A stretch of DNA of 13,252 nucleotides from assembly GCA_964413845.1 (NCBI GenBank), contig CAYPTJ010000036.1:1-13252 (forward strand), written 5' to 3'. Below, piece after piece: positions 6,203 to 12,554 of this stretch; positions within the stretch are counted from its first letter, which is position 1; the number at the start of each line of letters is the position of its first letter. Made by a program: the position numbers and the translations under genes. This DNA comes from CAYPTJ01 sp964413845. Its GTDB lineage: Bacteria > Patescibacteriota > WWE3 > 9FT-COMBO-53-11. Under the pieces are notes generated by a model, which was not told where the DNA came from, ran no database searches, and saw only the letters and a program-made list of their open reading frames with translations.

Positions 6203-7018
6203 ATGTTGCAACAGTTAAGTTGTGATCTTCAGCTTCTCGGCGACATTGTTCGTTCTTCATTAAGACAACGGGGTTGGCTGAAGAGAGGGCAAGCAAGGTT
6301 TTGGTACTATCGAACCAGGGAGGGAATAGCGCTTAAGTTAAGGCGCGACGTTTGTGATTCCTTAATCTTTGCCGAGGTTTGGTGGTTGAATGCGTATCTT
6401 AAAGGTTTAAAAGGACTCAAGGATGGAGCAGTTGTTCTTGATGCTGGAGCTCACATCGGCCTGTTTTCCATCTTTGTCGCGAGTAAGTTTGTTGGGGTGA
6501 GGGTTTTCGCCTTCGAGCCCGAGCCTTCCAACTTTGCTCTTCTTAAAGAAAACATCAAAAATAATTATCTGCAGGACAAAATATTTCCATTCAAAGTAGC
6601 GTTGGCTGCCGAAAGTAGAGGACGTGTCAAGTTTTTTGCCCATCCCGATAATCTCGGGATGCATACATTGGCAATGTCCGGTAAAGGTTCATCTAAAACT
6701 GTGAAAGAGGCATCCTCCTTTGAAGCGGATACAGTTACATTGGAAGAAATCTTTAAAAAGAACAAGCTTCCCCGCTGTGATCTTTTAAAGATGGATTGCG
6801 AGGGATGTGAGTATCCCGTGTTGCTTTCAACACCAGAGTCCGTTTTGAAGAAAATCGGATGCCTAACCTTGGAGTATCATCCAGGAGGAGACATCCAGGA
6901 AGTGGGACATCGGTTAGAGCGGGTAGGGTTTAAGACTAGATTTGACCAAGTGGTTCAAAATTGGATGGGTGGTTGGATGGTTCATGCTCCTTTACTTAAG
7001 GCTTGGAGGGACGCGTGA
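6203..7018 (+). CDS. FkbM-family SAM-dependent methyltransferase
   Basis: 271 residues. A class I methyltransferase core is clear: SAM-binding motif I VVLDAGAHIGLFS (77-89), the acidic end of strand 2 FAFEPEPSN (102-110), and the FkbM signature DLLKMDCEGCEYPVL (193-207) followed by LEYHP. FkbM enzymes transfer a methyl group from SAM to hydroxyls of sugars or other small molecules; the substrate cannot be read here. The N-terminal 65 residues are basic and lie outside the core. The gene begins 8 nt after the previous stop and has no clear Shine-Dalgarno, so it probably depends on readthrough from its neighbours. Position next to glmR, glmS and near rmlA is compatible with surface glycan methylation (inference). 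Confidence 0.88.
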   Translation: MLQQLSCDLQLLGDIVRSSLRQRGWLKRGQARFWYYRTREGIALKLRRDVCDSLIFAEVWWLNAYLKGLKGLKDGAVVLDAGAHIGLFSIFVASKFVGVRVFAFEPEPSNFALLKENIKNNYLQDKIFPFKVALAAESRGRVKFFAHPDNLGMHTLAMSGKGSSKTVKEASSFEADTVTLEEIFKKNKLPRCDLLKMDCEGCEYPVLLSTPESVLKKIGCLTLEYHPGGDIQEVGHRLERVGFKTRFDQVVQNWMGGWMVHAPLLKAWRDA

Positions 7019-7049
7019 CATCTTTTTCCCAATCTCGTTTCATTAATTG

Positions 7050-8039
7050 ATGGCAAAGCGGGTGGTTATTATCGGCGGGGGGACGGGAACTTATACTGTT
7101 TTAACTGGCCTCAAAAGATATCCTCTGGAGATTACCGCGATTGTTTCAATGGCAGATTCCGGCGGTTCAGCGAAGAAGGAGCGTGATGAGTGGGGACTAC
7201 TTCCTGTTTCTGATATACGAAAGGCTCTTTTGGCTCTTTCTGAAGAGGAAGGAAAGGAAGGGTTGCTTCGGGAGCTTCTCAATTACCGCTTCACGCAAGG
7301 GGTAGGAGTTGAAGGGACAACGTTTGGTAACCTCTTCCTTGTTGCCCTCTCTAACATCCTTGGTTCTCAAGAGAAAGCGATTGAAGAGTTGGGAAAAATC
7401 CTAAAAATCAAGGGTCGGGTTCTACCGGTAACCCTAGAGCAGACAAATCTGGTTGCGGAATATGAGGAGGGAGTGACGGTTGTTGGAGAACATGCAATTG
7501 ATGAACCCTCCCATGATGGGCGTTTGAACATCCGCCGGGCTTACCTTCTTCCTGAACCGGCGGCATATCCTCCGGCGATTGCCGCAATTAAATCAGCGAA
7601 CCTGATTGTGATTGGGCCAGGAGATTTATATACGAGTCTTCTTCCTCCTTTGATTGTTAAAGGCATAGCCGAAGCGCTAAAGAAAACAAAGGTAGCAAAA
7701 CTTTACATCCTTAATTTGATGAATCGTTATGGCCAAACATATGGTTTTACCGCCAGTCGCTATCTTTCTACCTTGCATGAGTACTTAGATTTTAGCTTTG
7801 ACTTTGTTTTGATTAACAGCGCCCCTCTGCCTAAGGAGGTCCTTCGCCGCTATGCACTCGGCGAGAAATCTTTTCCCGTAGAAGATGATTTACAGGAGGG
7901 GAAAGGGATAATCAGACGGGATTTTCTTTCCCGCCACATCTTTGAGCAAGAAGAAGGAGATAAGCTTAAAAGAAGTTTGCTCAGGCACGATCCAACGAAG
8001 CTAGCGAAGGCGATTGTTGAGTTATTGGAAAAGGGATAG
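7050..8039 (+). CDS. yvcK: YvcK/GlmR-like UDP-sugar-binding regulatory protein (CofD-like fold)
   Basis: 329 residues, close to the usual 310-330 for YvcK. Family motifs in order: VVIIGGGTGTYTVLTGLK (5-22), MADSGGSAKKERDEWGLLPVSDIRKAL (34-60, phosphate- and nucleotide-binding), GTTFGNLFL (89-97), VGEHAI (145-150), IGPGDLYTSLLP (188-199; GPGSLYTS in most bacteria) and LNLMNRYGQTYGFTASRYL (221-239). In Firmicutes YvcK binds UDP-GlcNAc, is needed on gluconeogenic carbon and stimulates GlmS, hence the name GlmR. The next gene here is glmS. The ATG at 7050 is preferred to the in-frame TTG at 7047, since the family begins close to the first strand. No good ribosome-binding site is seen; the gap to the upstream stop is 31 nt. 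CofD transferase activity is unlikely, as no F420 genes are nearby. Confidence 0.9.
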   Translation: MAKRVVIIGGGTGTYTVLTGLKRYPLEITAIVSMADSGGSAKKERDEWGLLPVSDIRKALLALSEEEGKEGLLRELLNYRFTQGVGVEGTTFGNLFLVALSNILGSQEKAIEELGKILKIKGRVLPVTLEQTNLVAEYEEGVTVVGEHAIDEPSHDGRLNIRRAYLLPEPAAYPPAIAAIKSANLIVIGPGDLYTSLLPPLIVKGIAEALKKTKVAKLYILNLMNRYGQTYGFTASRYLSTLHEYLDFSFDFVLINSAPLPKEVLRRYALGEKSFPVEDDLQEGKGIIRRDFLSRHIFEQEEGDKLKRSLLRHDPTKLAKAIVELLEKG

Positions 8040-8075
8040 CATATCAAATGGACGACGCGCTTTGCTGGCGTCTAG

Positions 8076-8121
8076 CATCTAAGCTATAGCGCGCTAGCGC
8101 TAAGCGCTATAGACTTAGATG
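8076..8121 (+). promoter_or_regulatory. 17-bp hairpin enclosing the glmS start codon
   Basis: CATCTAAG (8076-8083) and CTATAGCGC (8084-8092) pair with GCGCTATAG (8104-8112) and CTTAGATG (8114-8121), with one bulged A at 8113 and an 11-nt loop. The last three bases of the stem are the glmS ATG. A smaller 5-bp stem (GACGC 8054-8058, GCGTC 8068-8072) precedes it. There is no Shine-Dalgarno in the 40 nt before the ATG, so translation must start without one or after the hairpin opens. It may be a translational switch or an inserted palindromic repeat. Confidence 0.75.
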
Positions 8122-10002
8122 TGTGGAATAATTGGCTTTGTTTCTCAAAACCCAAAAAGAAATCCCGCCCAATTTTTAGTCGATGGCCTTAAGCGTTTAG
8201 AGTATCGCGGCTATGATTCTTGGGGAATCGCCTTTGGCGAAGCGCCAACAATTTTTAAAAAAGCCGGAAAAATCAGCGATTTTTCCCCTAATCACTTATC
8301 ACTTATCACTTATCACTACCCAGCTTCGGCGGGCTTAGGCCATACACGTTGGGCAACTCATGGAGGAGTAACTGATGAAAATGCCCATCCCCATCTTGAT
8401 TGCACTGGGCAAGTGGTGGTTGTCCACAACGGAATTATTGAGAATTGGGAGGAGTTGAGAAATGAATTGCGGGGTAAGGGGCATGAATTTAGGTCGGAGA
8501 CAGATACAGAAGTAGTACCCCATCTTATCGAAGATCAAATATCAAATATCAAAGATCAAAAAGGTAGCTTAGTTGAGGTGGTAAGGCAGGTTTTTAATCA
8601 GCTTGAGGGTTTAAACGCAATTGCCGTTTTCTTCCCAAAGGAAAGCCTGATTGTTGCTTTTCGCAACGGTTCGCCGCTTGTGGTTGGGGTGGGGGAGAGT
8701 GAGTTTTACCTTGCCTCGGATATCCCCGCTTTTTTGCCTTACACGAAGCAGGTGGTTTTTTTGGATGATGGGGAAGGGGTGGTTCTCGCAAATATCAAAA
8801 ATCTCCGCCAAAGGCGGATCCGCCTCGGGCGGAAAAAACCAAAAATCAAAATCGTTAATGCTAAAACCGGAGAGGAAAGGAAGCCAAAAGTTGAGGAGAT
8901 CAACTGGAGTGTGGAGGAAGCCGAGAAAGGTGAATATCCCCACTTTCTGATTAAGGAGATTAGGGAGCAGCCGGCGATTCTAACCCGTCTTGCAAAGTAT
9001 CCTGAGAGGGACCTTCAGGAGGTTGCCGATCTTATTAAAAATTCTTTTGGAACCTATTTTACTGCTTGTGGTACTGCAGCGCATGCGGGGCTGGCGGCGA
9101 CCTATCTTTTTTCCAAGATTGCTAAGCGCCATGTGAACTTTGCCGTTGGTTCGGAGTTTTACTTTTTGAAGGAGTTCCTCACTCCTAAATCGCTTCTGGT
9201 TGCCGCCTCCCAATCAGGAGAGACGATGGATACTTTGGAGGCGGTTCGGGCGGCAAAGCAGCACCAGGCGAAGGTGATTGCCCTGACAAATGTTCCTGGT
9301 TCATCAATCACCCGCCTTGTTGATAAAACCTTGATGCTAAACTGTGGACCGGAAAAGGCAGTTTTGGCAACGAAGTCTTATACGGCAAAGCTGGCGGTGT
9401 TTCTTCTTTTGGCTTATCAGATGGTAGGAAGGTTATCAGAAGGGAGAAAATTGATCTCTAAAACTGCCGAGGGTATCTCCGACCTTTTTAGTCGGAATTC
9501 TGAACGTCAGATAAAAGCGCTTGCTAAGAGACTTAAAAACGTAGAGCATATCTACACAATTGGCAGGGGTGTTAATTATCCTACCGCCCTTGAAGCAGCC
9601 CTGAAGATCAAGGAGGTTAGTTACATCCACGCTGAGGGCTTTGCTGGGGGAGAGCTAAAACACGGGGTGATTGCTCTGATTGAAGGAGGCCCGCCTCGCG
9701 TCGGCGAGCGTCGCGAGTCGAGGCGGGGAACGCCTTGTTTGGTTTTTGTCGCTAATGATGAAACTCGCGCTTCGGTTTTGTCAAATGCCCAGGAGTTGAA
9801 AAGTCGTGGGGGGTTTATTATCGGGATCTCTCCTGAGGGAAGCGAAACTTTTGATGAATGGATTAAAGTTCCGGATGTTGGTGCCGCTTCGCCAATTGTA
9901 AATGTTATTCCTGCCCAACTTTTGGCCTATTTTCTCGCCGTTGAACGCGGGCTTGACCCTGATAAACCCAGGAACCTCGCGAAATCGGTAACCGTGAAAT
10001 AA
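8119..10002 (+). CDS. glmS: Glutamine--fructose-6-phosphate aminotransferase (isomerizing)
   Basis: 627 residues (609 in E. coli). It makes glucosamine-6-phosphate from fructose-6-phosphate and glutamine, the first committed step to UDP-GlcNAc. The start is certain: Cys2 of MCGIIGF becomes the N-terminal nucleophile. Glutaminase motifs: GLGHTRWATHG (72-82), HNGIIENW (103-110), SETDTEV (126-132). Isomerase (SIS) motifs: ACGTAAHAG (316-324), SQSGETMDT (364-372), ATKSYTAKL (417-425), HAEGFAGGELKHG (504-516) and the C-terminal NLAKSVTVK. The extra length comes from four repeat-derived segments at residues about 58-67, 139-148, 226-245 and 524-539, all where loops are expected, with all catalytic motifs intact. 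The enzyme is therefore probably active. It follows yvcK by 79 nt, and its ATG lies in a hairpin. Confidence 0.96.
   Translation: MCGIIGFVSQNPKRNPAQFLVDGLKRLEYRGYDSWGIAFGEAPTIFKKAGKISDFSPNHLSLITYHYPASAGLGHTRWATHGGVTDENAHPHLDCTGQVVVVHNGIIENWEELRNELRGKGHEFRSETDTEVVPHLIEDQISNIKDQKGSLVEVVRQVFNQLEGLNAIAVFFPKESLIVAFRNGSPLVVGVGESEFYLASDIPAFLPYTKQVVFLDDGEGVVLANIKNLRQRRIRLGRKKPKIKIVNAKTGEERKPKVEEINWSVEEAEKGEYPHFLIKEIREQPAILTRLAKYPERDLQEVADLIKNSFGTYFTACGTAAHAGLAATYLFSKIAKRHVNFAVGSEFYFLKEFLTPKSLLVAASQSGETMDTLEAVRAAKQHQAKVIALTNVPGSSITRLVDKTLMLNCGPEKAVLATKSYTAKLAVFLLLAYQMVGRLSEGRKLISKTAEGISDLFSRNSERQIKALAKRLKNVEHIYTIGRGVNYPTALEAALKIKEVSYIHAEGFAGGELKHGVIALIEGGPPRVGERRESRRGTPCLVFVANDETRASVLSNAQELKSRGGFIIGISPEGSETFDEWIKVPDVGAASPIVNVIPAQLLAYFLAVERGLDPDKPRNLAKSVTVK
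8291..8318. repeat. Four tandem heptamers ATCACT(T/A) inside glmS
   Basis: Three exact copies of ATCACTT and a fourth, ATCACTA, run head to tail. They are translated as part of NHLSLITYHYP, between the first beta strands of the glutaminase domain and the GHTRWATHG motif, where other GlmS proteins have an unrelated loop. The seven-base period is out of step with codons, so the repeat is not selected for its peptide. Confidence 0.85.
8534..8561. repeat. Four tandem heptamers ATCAAA(T/T/G/A) inside glmS
   Basis: Four consecutive seven-base units differ only at the last base and are translated as part of EDQISNIKDQKG. It has the same unit length and copy number as the ATCACTT array 243 bases upstream. 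Against E. coli GlmS the segment adds about four residues to a surface loop. A single ATCAAAT also sits at 8043-8049, after the yvcK stop. Confidence 0.8.
8804..8833. repeat. Tandem double-hairpin repeat, copy 2 (30 bp), inside glmS
   Basis: TCCGCC-AAA-GGCGGA followed by TCCGCC-TCG-GGCGGA, matching 27 of 30 bases with 2126-2155. It is read in another frame here (LRQRRIRLGR). Heptamer-like ATCAAAAATC on the left and AAAATCAAAATC on the right flank it, as if it had landed in an older ATCAAAN array. The segment adds about 12 residues relative to E. coli GlmS. Confidence 0.9.
9690..9727. repeat. GC-rich 9-bp-arm palindrome inserted in the glmS isomerase domain
   Basis: CCCGCCTCG (9690-9698) and CGAGGCGGG (9719-9727) flank 20 nt that can fold further (CTCGC 9695-9699 with GCGAG 9704-9708). 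Translated as PPRVGERRESRRG, it adds about 13 residues after ALIEGG, just past the conserved HAEGFAGGELKHG. Its base composition differs sharply from the surrounding gene. Confidence 0.85.
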
Positions 10003-10006
10003 AAAA

Positions 10007-10035
10007 AGCCCTGTGCCATCTAGGCAAACAGGGCT
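10007..10035. terminator. Bidirectional terminator between glmS and the converging gene
   Basis: AGCCCTGT (10007-10014) pairs with ACAGGGCT (10028-10035); inside, GCC (10015-10017) can pair with GGC (10023-10025). On the plus strand AATATTTTT follows. On the minus strand an uninterrupted run of seven T follows at once, so it is the stronger terminator for the minus-strand gene. It sits 4 nt after the glmS stop and 29 nt past the other stop. Confidence 0.88.
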
Positions 10036-10064
10036 AATATTTTTAATTGTCTCTCTCACTTAGC

Positions 10065-12371
10065 TTAAGGTCGATCAGGAAGTTTGATAAGGGGGGCCAG
10101 GTTCACATAGCAGGTGGTAATCTTGGTGATCCTTCCCTTTACATCCTGAGTAAGGGTGAGAATCATCGTTCCAACCCAAGGGGTTAAGCCTCTGGGAGTC
10201 ATGTAGTCTGGAGTACGTGCTTGAAAGCCTCCACCATGGACAACGACTACACCCTTGTACAGCATCATATTGGCGATGTGCCCCCCTCCAATAATAAGCG
10301 CTTGGAGGATTTTCTTCGATGATCTTGTGTAAGCATCTCGAATTTCGGCTTCGAGGCGTTTTTGAGCACCGTAAGAGAGGGCGTAGGCAACCCCTCCGGT
10401 CATATGGAGAAGTTCGAAGAGGAGCCCATCTATCTCGACGAACCCTGAGAGTTGACCTTCGAGTTCATCTCCAAGGTAACGAATATCCTTGCGACGCAGG
10501 GCTAGTTCCTCAGCAGGGTCCCAACCGGCAAGATCCCACGACCAGAGATCGTGATCGCCGTTAACAACTAAGATCCCTTCTCCAAAGTCTTTCCCCGAAG
10601 GTAAGTGTTTGACAGTGTAGTTTACTTGGTTTCTTCCCTCAGGGATAAAGGTTTTCTTTTCCCTGTTCCTCCCCCCACCTGCGCCAGGGACACCGTCGGT
10701 TATGTCCCCCGGCACGAGGATGGCTTTTGCACCTGCCTTCCTTGCGTATTCAAAAGCCAGATTTACAAGGGAGGGAAGCTGCCATTTGCTTGTGTAGTGG
10801 GGATCGGAAACAATCCCAACCGTTGTTTCTTTTGCAAAGATTTGGGTAAGGTCAAACGGAGGGAAATCCTTTCTTACTCCTGGAACCAGTTTGTACTCGT
10901 TGGAAGCGCGTTGCTCTGGATCCTCTGGAGTGAGGATTGGATACCCTACTTCCTTAAGGTGGGCGATTACTGCTTGACCCTTCTTTTTCCCGATTCCTTT
11001 CCCACCAATTGTTAAGCGCGAAAGTTCTCCAAGACTGGCGTTTCTTTCGCTGAGGCGGGTAAGGACTTTGGTTTCCTCTGGTAAAAGTTCAAGGTTTTGG
11101 CTCTTGGCGATGGCAAAAGCATCTTCTTTCCAGCTGTCCTTATCCTGATAATCGGTGAGGTTGATGGTGTCAAAGACAATCCCATCTTCCAAAAGTTCCC
11201 AGGTGTTGGGATCATAGCGGATTCGCAAAATGCTCGCCCCCAAAACTGGTGCGGCTCCTCGGTGAAAGTGCCTTTCTTGCCAAGGTGTAATTCCCTGCAG
11301 GGTTGGAACCGAATAAGCGTGGATCCTTCCTCGGACATTATATTCGGGAATATGATCTGTTATCCCCCCTGCTGCTGTCAAAACGACAAGCGCATCGTAT
11401 TCAAGCTCTCTGGGAGTTACCGTAGGGAGGGCCCCACCGATGGTTTCCACTATCCCTTGGAGAGGATAGGTAGCGGCGTAGGCTCGTCGCTCTCCAATAT
11501 TTTGAACTTTAATCAAAATACCCTTTTTGATTCCGAGTTTTCGGATCCAGAAGGTTGCAGTAAGGTCACCACGATAGACGATGTCCTGCTCGCCGCCTTC
11601 TGACGAAACTCGTCTTTGCTCGCTGATGTATTTGAGGGGATTAAAGCCTTTACGTTTCTTAAGGATGCTTAGGTCGCGTGGTCCAGAAATCCCGTAGGTC
11701 TTGACTGGGGCATGAGGGTAACATTCCACCACAAAATCTGCTTGCTGTGAAGGGTTAGCCAACTCACCGATAATCTCGTCTGCTCTTTCCCGAGTAGGGA
11801 TACCGGCGATCCAGTCTCCTAAGTGGATGACAAAGGAAACCTCCATTTTCTTAAAGATTTCGTAAGCAGTCGCCAGTAAGCGCCACTTAGCATATTTGCT
11901 GCCAGCGACCGTACCGTGTAGAACCCCGATGTTTATCTCCCCAGTAATCGGGCGTTCTGGTTCTTTCTCAAGTTTGATTGTGAGGGGGGCAAATTCCTCG
12001 GGTGCCTGGATTAAGGTGACGAGTTTTGTTGTCCGATCGTGGCGGATTTTGTAACCTTTCACCCAAAGGCCGTCGAGGTAAAGAATGATGTCTTGTGCAG
12101 AAGTATCTAAAAGCTTCTCAAGATCCGGAACGGTTGTTGATCCTTTGGTCAGGATATCAAGGACTTTTCTTTCCTCAGCGCTAAGATGATCTCCGGGATC
12201 CTTAGGCTTGACCACTTCCAAGTCTAGAGTCTTTGGAGTTTCATGAAAGCTTCGGCGATGTCGGGCGTAGTTTGTATAACGGAGATCTCTACCGCATTCG
12301 CAAACTACACGCTTTACGCCTCTCTCATTGATGTAGGTAGATTGAGGCTCTGGGTAAATCCTGAAACCCAT
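10065..12371 (-). CDS. Duplicated winged-helix/metallophosphoesterase protein with zinc-finger-like N-terminus
   Basis: 768 residues; GGGAGGAG just before the ATG fixes the start. Residues 24-43 (CEC...H38...H43) resemble a C2H2-type zinc finger. A winged-helix domain (about 64-122) precedes a metallophosphoesterase-like domain (145-400). The layout repeats: winged helix at about 428-497, metallophosphoesterase at about 514-760. The second copy keeps the metal motifs: SDPHYTS (D523, H525), GDITDG (D556, D559), NGDHDLW (H607, D608), LLHMTGG (H656), GGGHIA (H698), VVHGGG (H712). In the first copy the matching positions read LHGTVAGS, GDWIAG, GPRDLS and IHAY, so most ligands are gone. It probably binds DNA or RNA and cleaves or trims phosphodiester ends, with copy one structural or regulatory. 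That function is inference; I recognise no named family. The gene is single, flanked by its own terminator and a divergent promoter region. Confidence 0.78.
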   Translation of the reverse strand: MGFRIYPEPQSTYINERGVKRVVCECGRDLRYTNYARHRRSFHETPKTLDLEVVKPKDPGDHLSAEERKVLDILTKGSTTVPDLEKLLDTSAQDIILYLDGLWVKGYKIRHDRTTKLVTLIQAPEEFAPLTIKLEKEPERPITGEINIGVLHGTVAGSKYAKWRLLATAYEIFKKMEVSFVIHLGDWIAGIPTRERADEIIGELANPSQQADFVVECYPHAPVKTYGISGPRDLSILKKRKGFNPLKYISEQRRVSSEGGEQDIVYRGDLTATFWIRKLGIKKGILIKVQNIGERRAYAATYPLQGIVETIGGALPTVTPRELEYDALVVLTAAGGITDHIPEYNVRGRIHAYSVPTLQGITPWQERHFHRGAAPVLGASILRIRYDPNTWELLEDGIVFDTINLTDYQDKDSWKEDAFAIAKSQNLELLPEETKVLTRLSERNASLGELSRLTIGGKGIGKKKGQAVIAHLKEVGYPILTPEDPEQRASNEYKLVPGVRKDFPPFDLTQIFAKETTVGIVSDPHYTSKWQLPSLVNLAFEYARKAGAKAILVPGDITDGVPGAGGGRNREKKTFIPEGRNQVNYTVKHLPSGKDFGEGILVVNGDHDLWSWDLAGWDPAEELALRRKDIRYLGDELEGQLSGFVEIDGLLFELLHMTGGVAYALSYGAQKRLEAEIRDAYTRSSKKILQALIIGGGHIANMMLYKGVVVVHGGGFQARTPDYMTPRGLTPWVGTMILTLTQDVKGRITKITTCYVNLAPLIKLPDRP

Positions 12372-12420
12372 CTTCTCCTCCCTTCGTTTAAAAGTTGGTA
12401 AGGTTCTTGTCTAACCATAG

Positions 12421-12449
12421 AGTTTAGCAGCAGAATTAAACCTTGGCAA
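12421..12449 (-). promoter_or_regulatory. Possible promoter of the metallophosphoesterase gene
   Basis: On the minus strand TTGCCA (12449-12444), a 17-nt spacer and TAAACT (12426-12421), each matching four of six consensus bases. It would give a leader of about 40 nt that includes the strong ribosome-binding site (12382-12375). It is the best match in the 183-nt divergent gap, but only moderate. Confidence 0.35.
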
Positions 12450-12466
12450 GTCCCATCAGTATAAAT

Positions 12467-12494
12467 TTGCACCAAAAGTTTCTGGTGGTAGAAT
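12467..12494 (+). promoter_or_regulatory. Possible promoter of the rmlA gene
   Basis: TTGCAC (12467-12472), a 16-nt spacer and TAGAAT (12489-12494). The leader would be about 55 nt and carries AAGGAGG (12542-12548), an excellent ribosome-binding site 6 nt before the ATG. TATAAA at 12535-12540 is an alternative -10 but has no -35 partner and would remove the ribosome-binding site from the transcript. Confidence 0.4.
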
Positions 12495-12554
12495 TTTAAG
12501 CAGGAACCTTAATTCTTAGATTCGGCAAGCTCACTATAAAAAAGGAGGAGAGAG

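Noticed and set aside
6641..6661. 8-bp inverted repeat CATCCCGA/TCGGGATG inside the FkbM-type gene
   Set aside because: The encoded HPDNLGMH fits the usual FkbM sequence at this place without an apparent insertion, so it may be chance; weaker than the other palindromes.
5000..8039. Mobile element or prophage island
   Set aside because: No transposase, integrase, attachment repeats or structural phage genes; the genes are chromosomal envelope and metabolism functions.
8041..8118. A glmS ribozyme in the glmS leader
   Set aside because: The gap is only 79 nt and lacks the conserved ribozyme core; its structure is a simple hairpin.
9477..9495. 6-bp stem TCCGAC/GTCGGA followed by AT-rich sequence within glmS, terminator-like
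   Set aside because: It is inside an intact conserved gene, the stem is short and no T-run follows.
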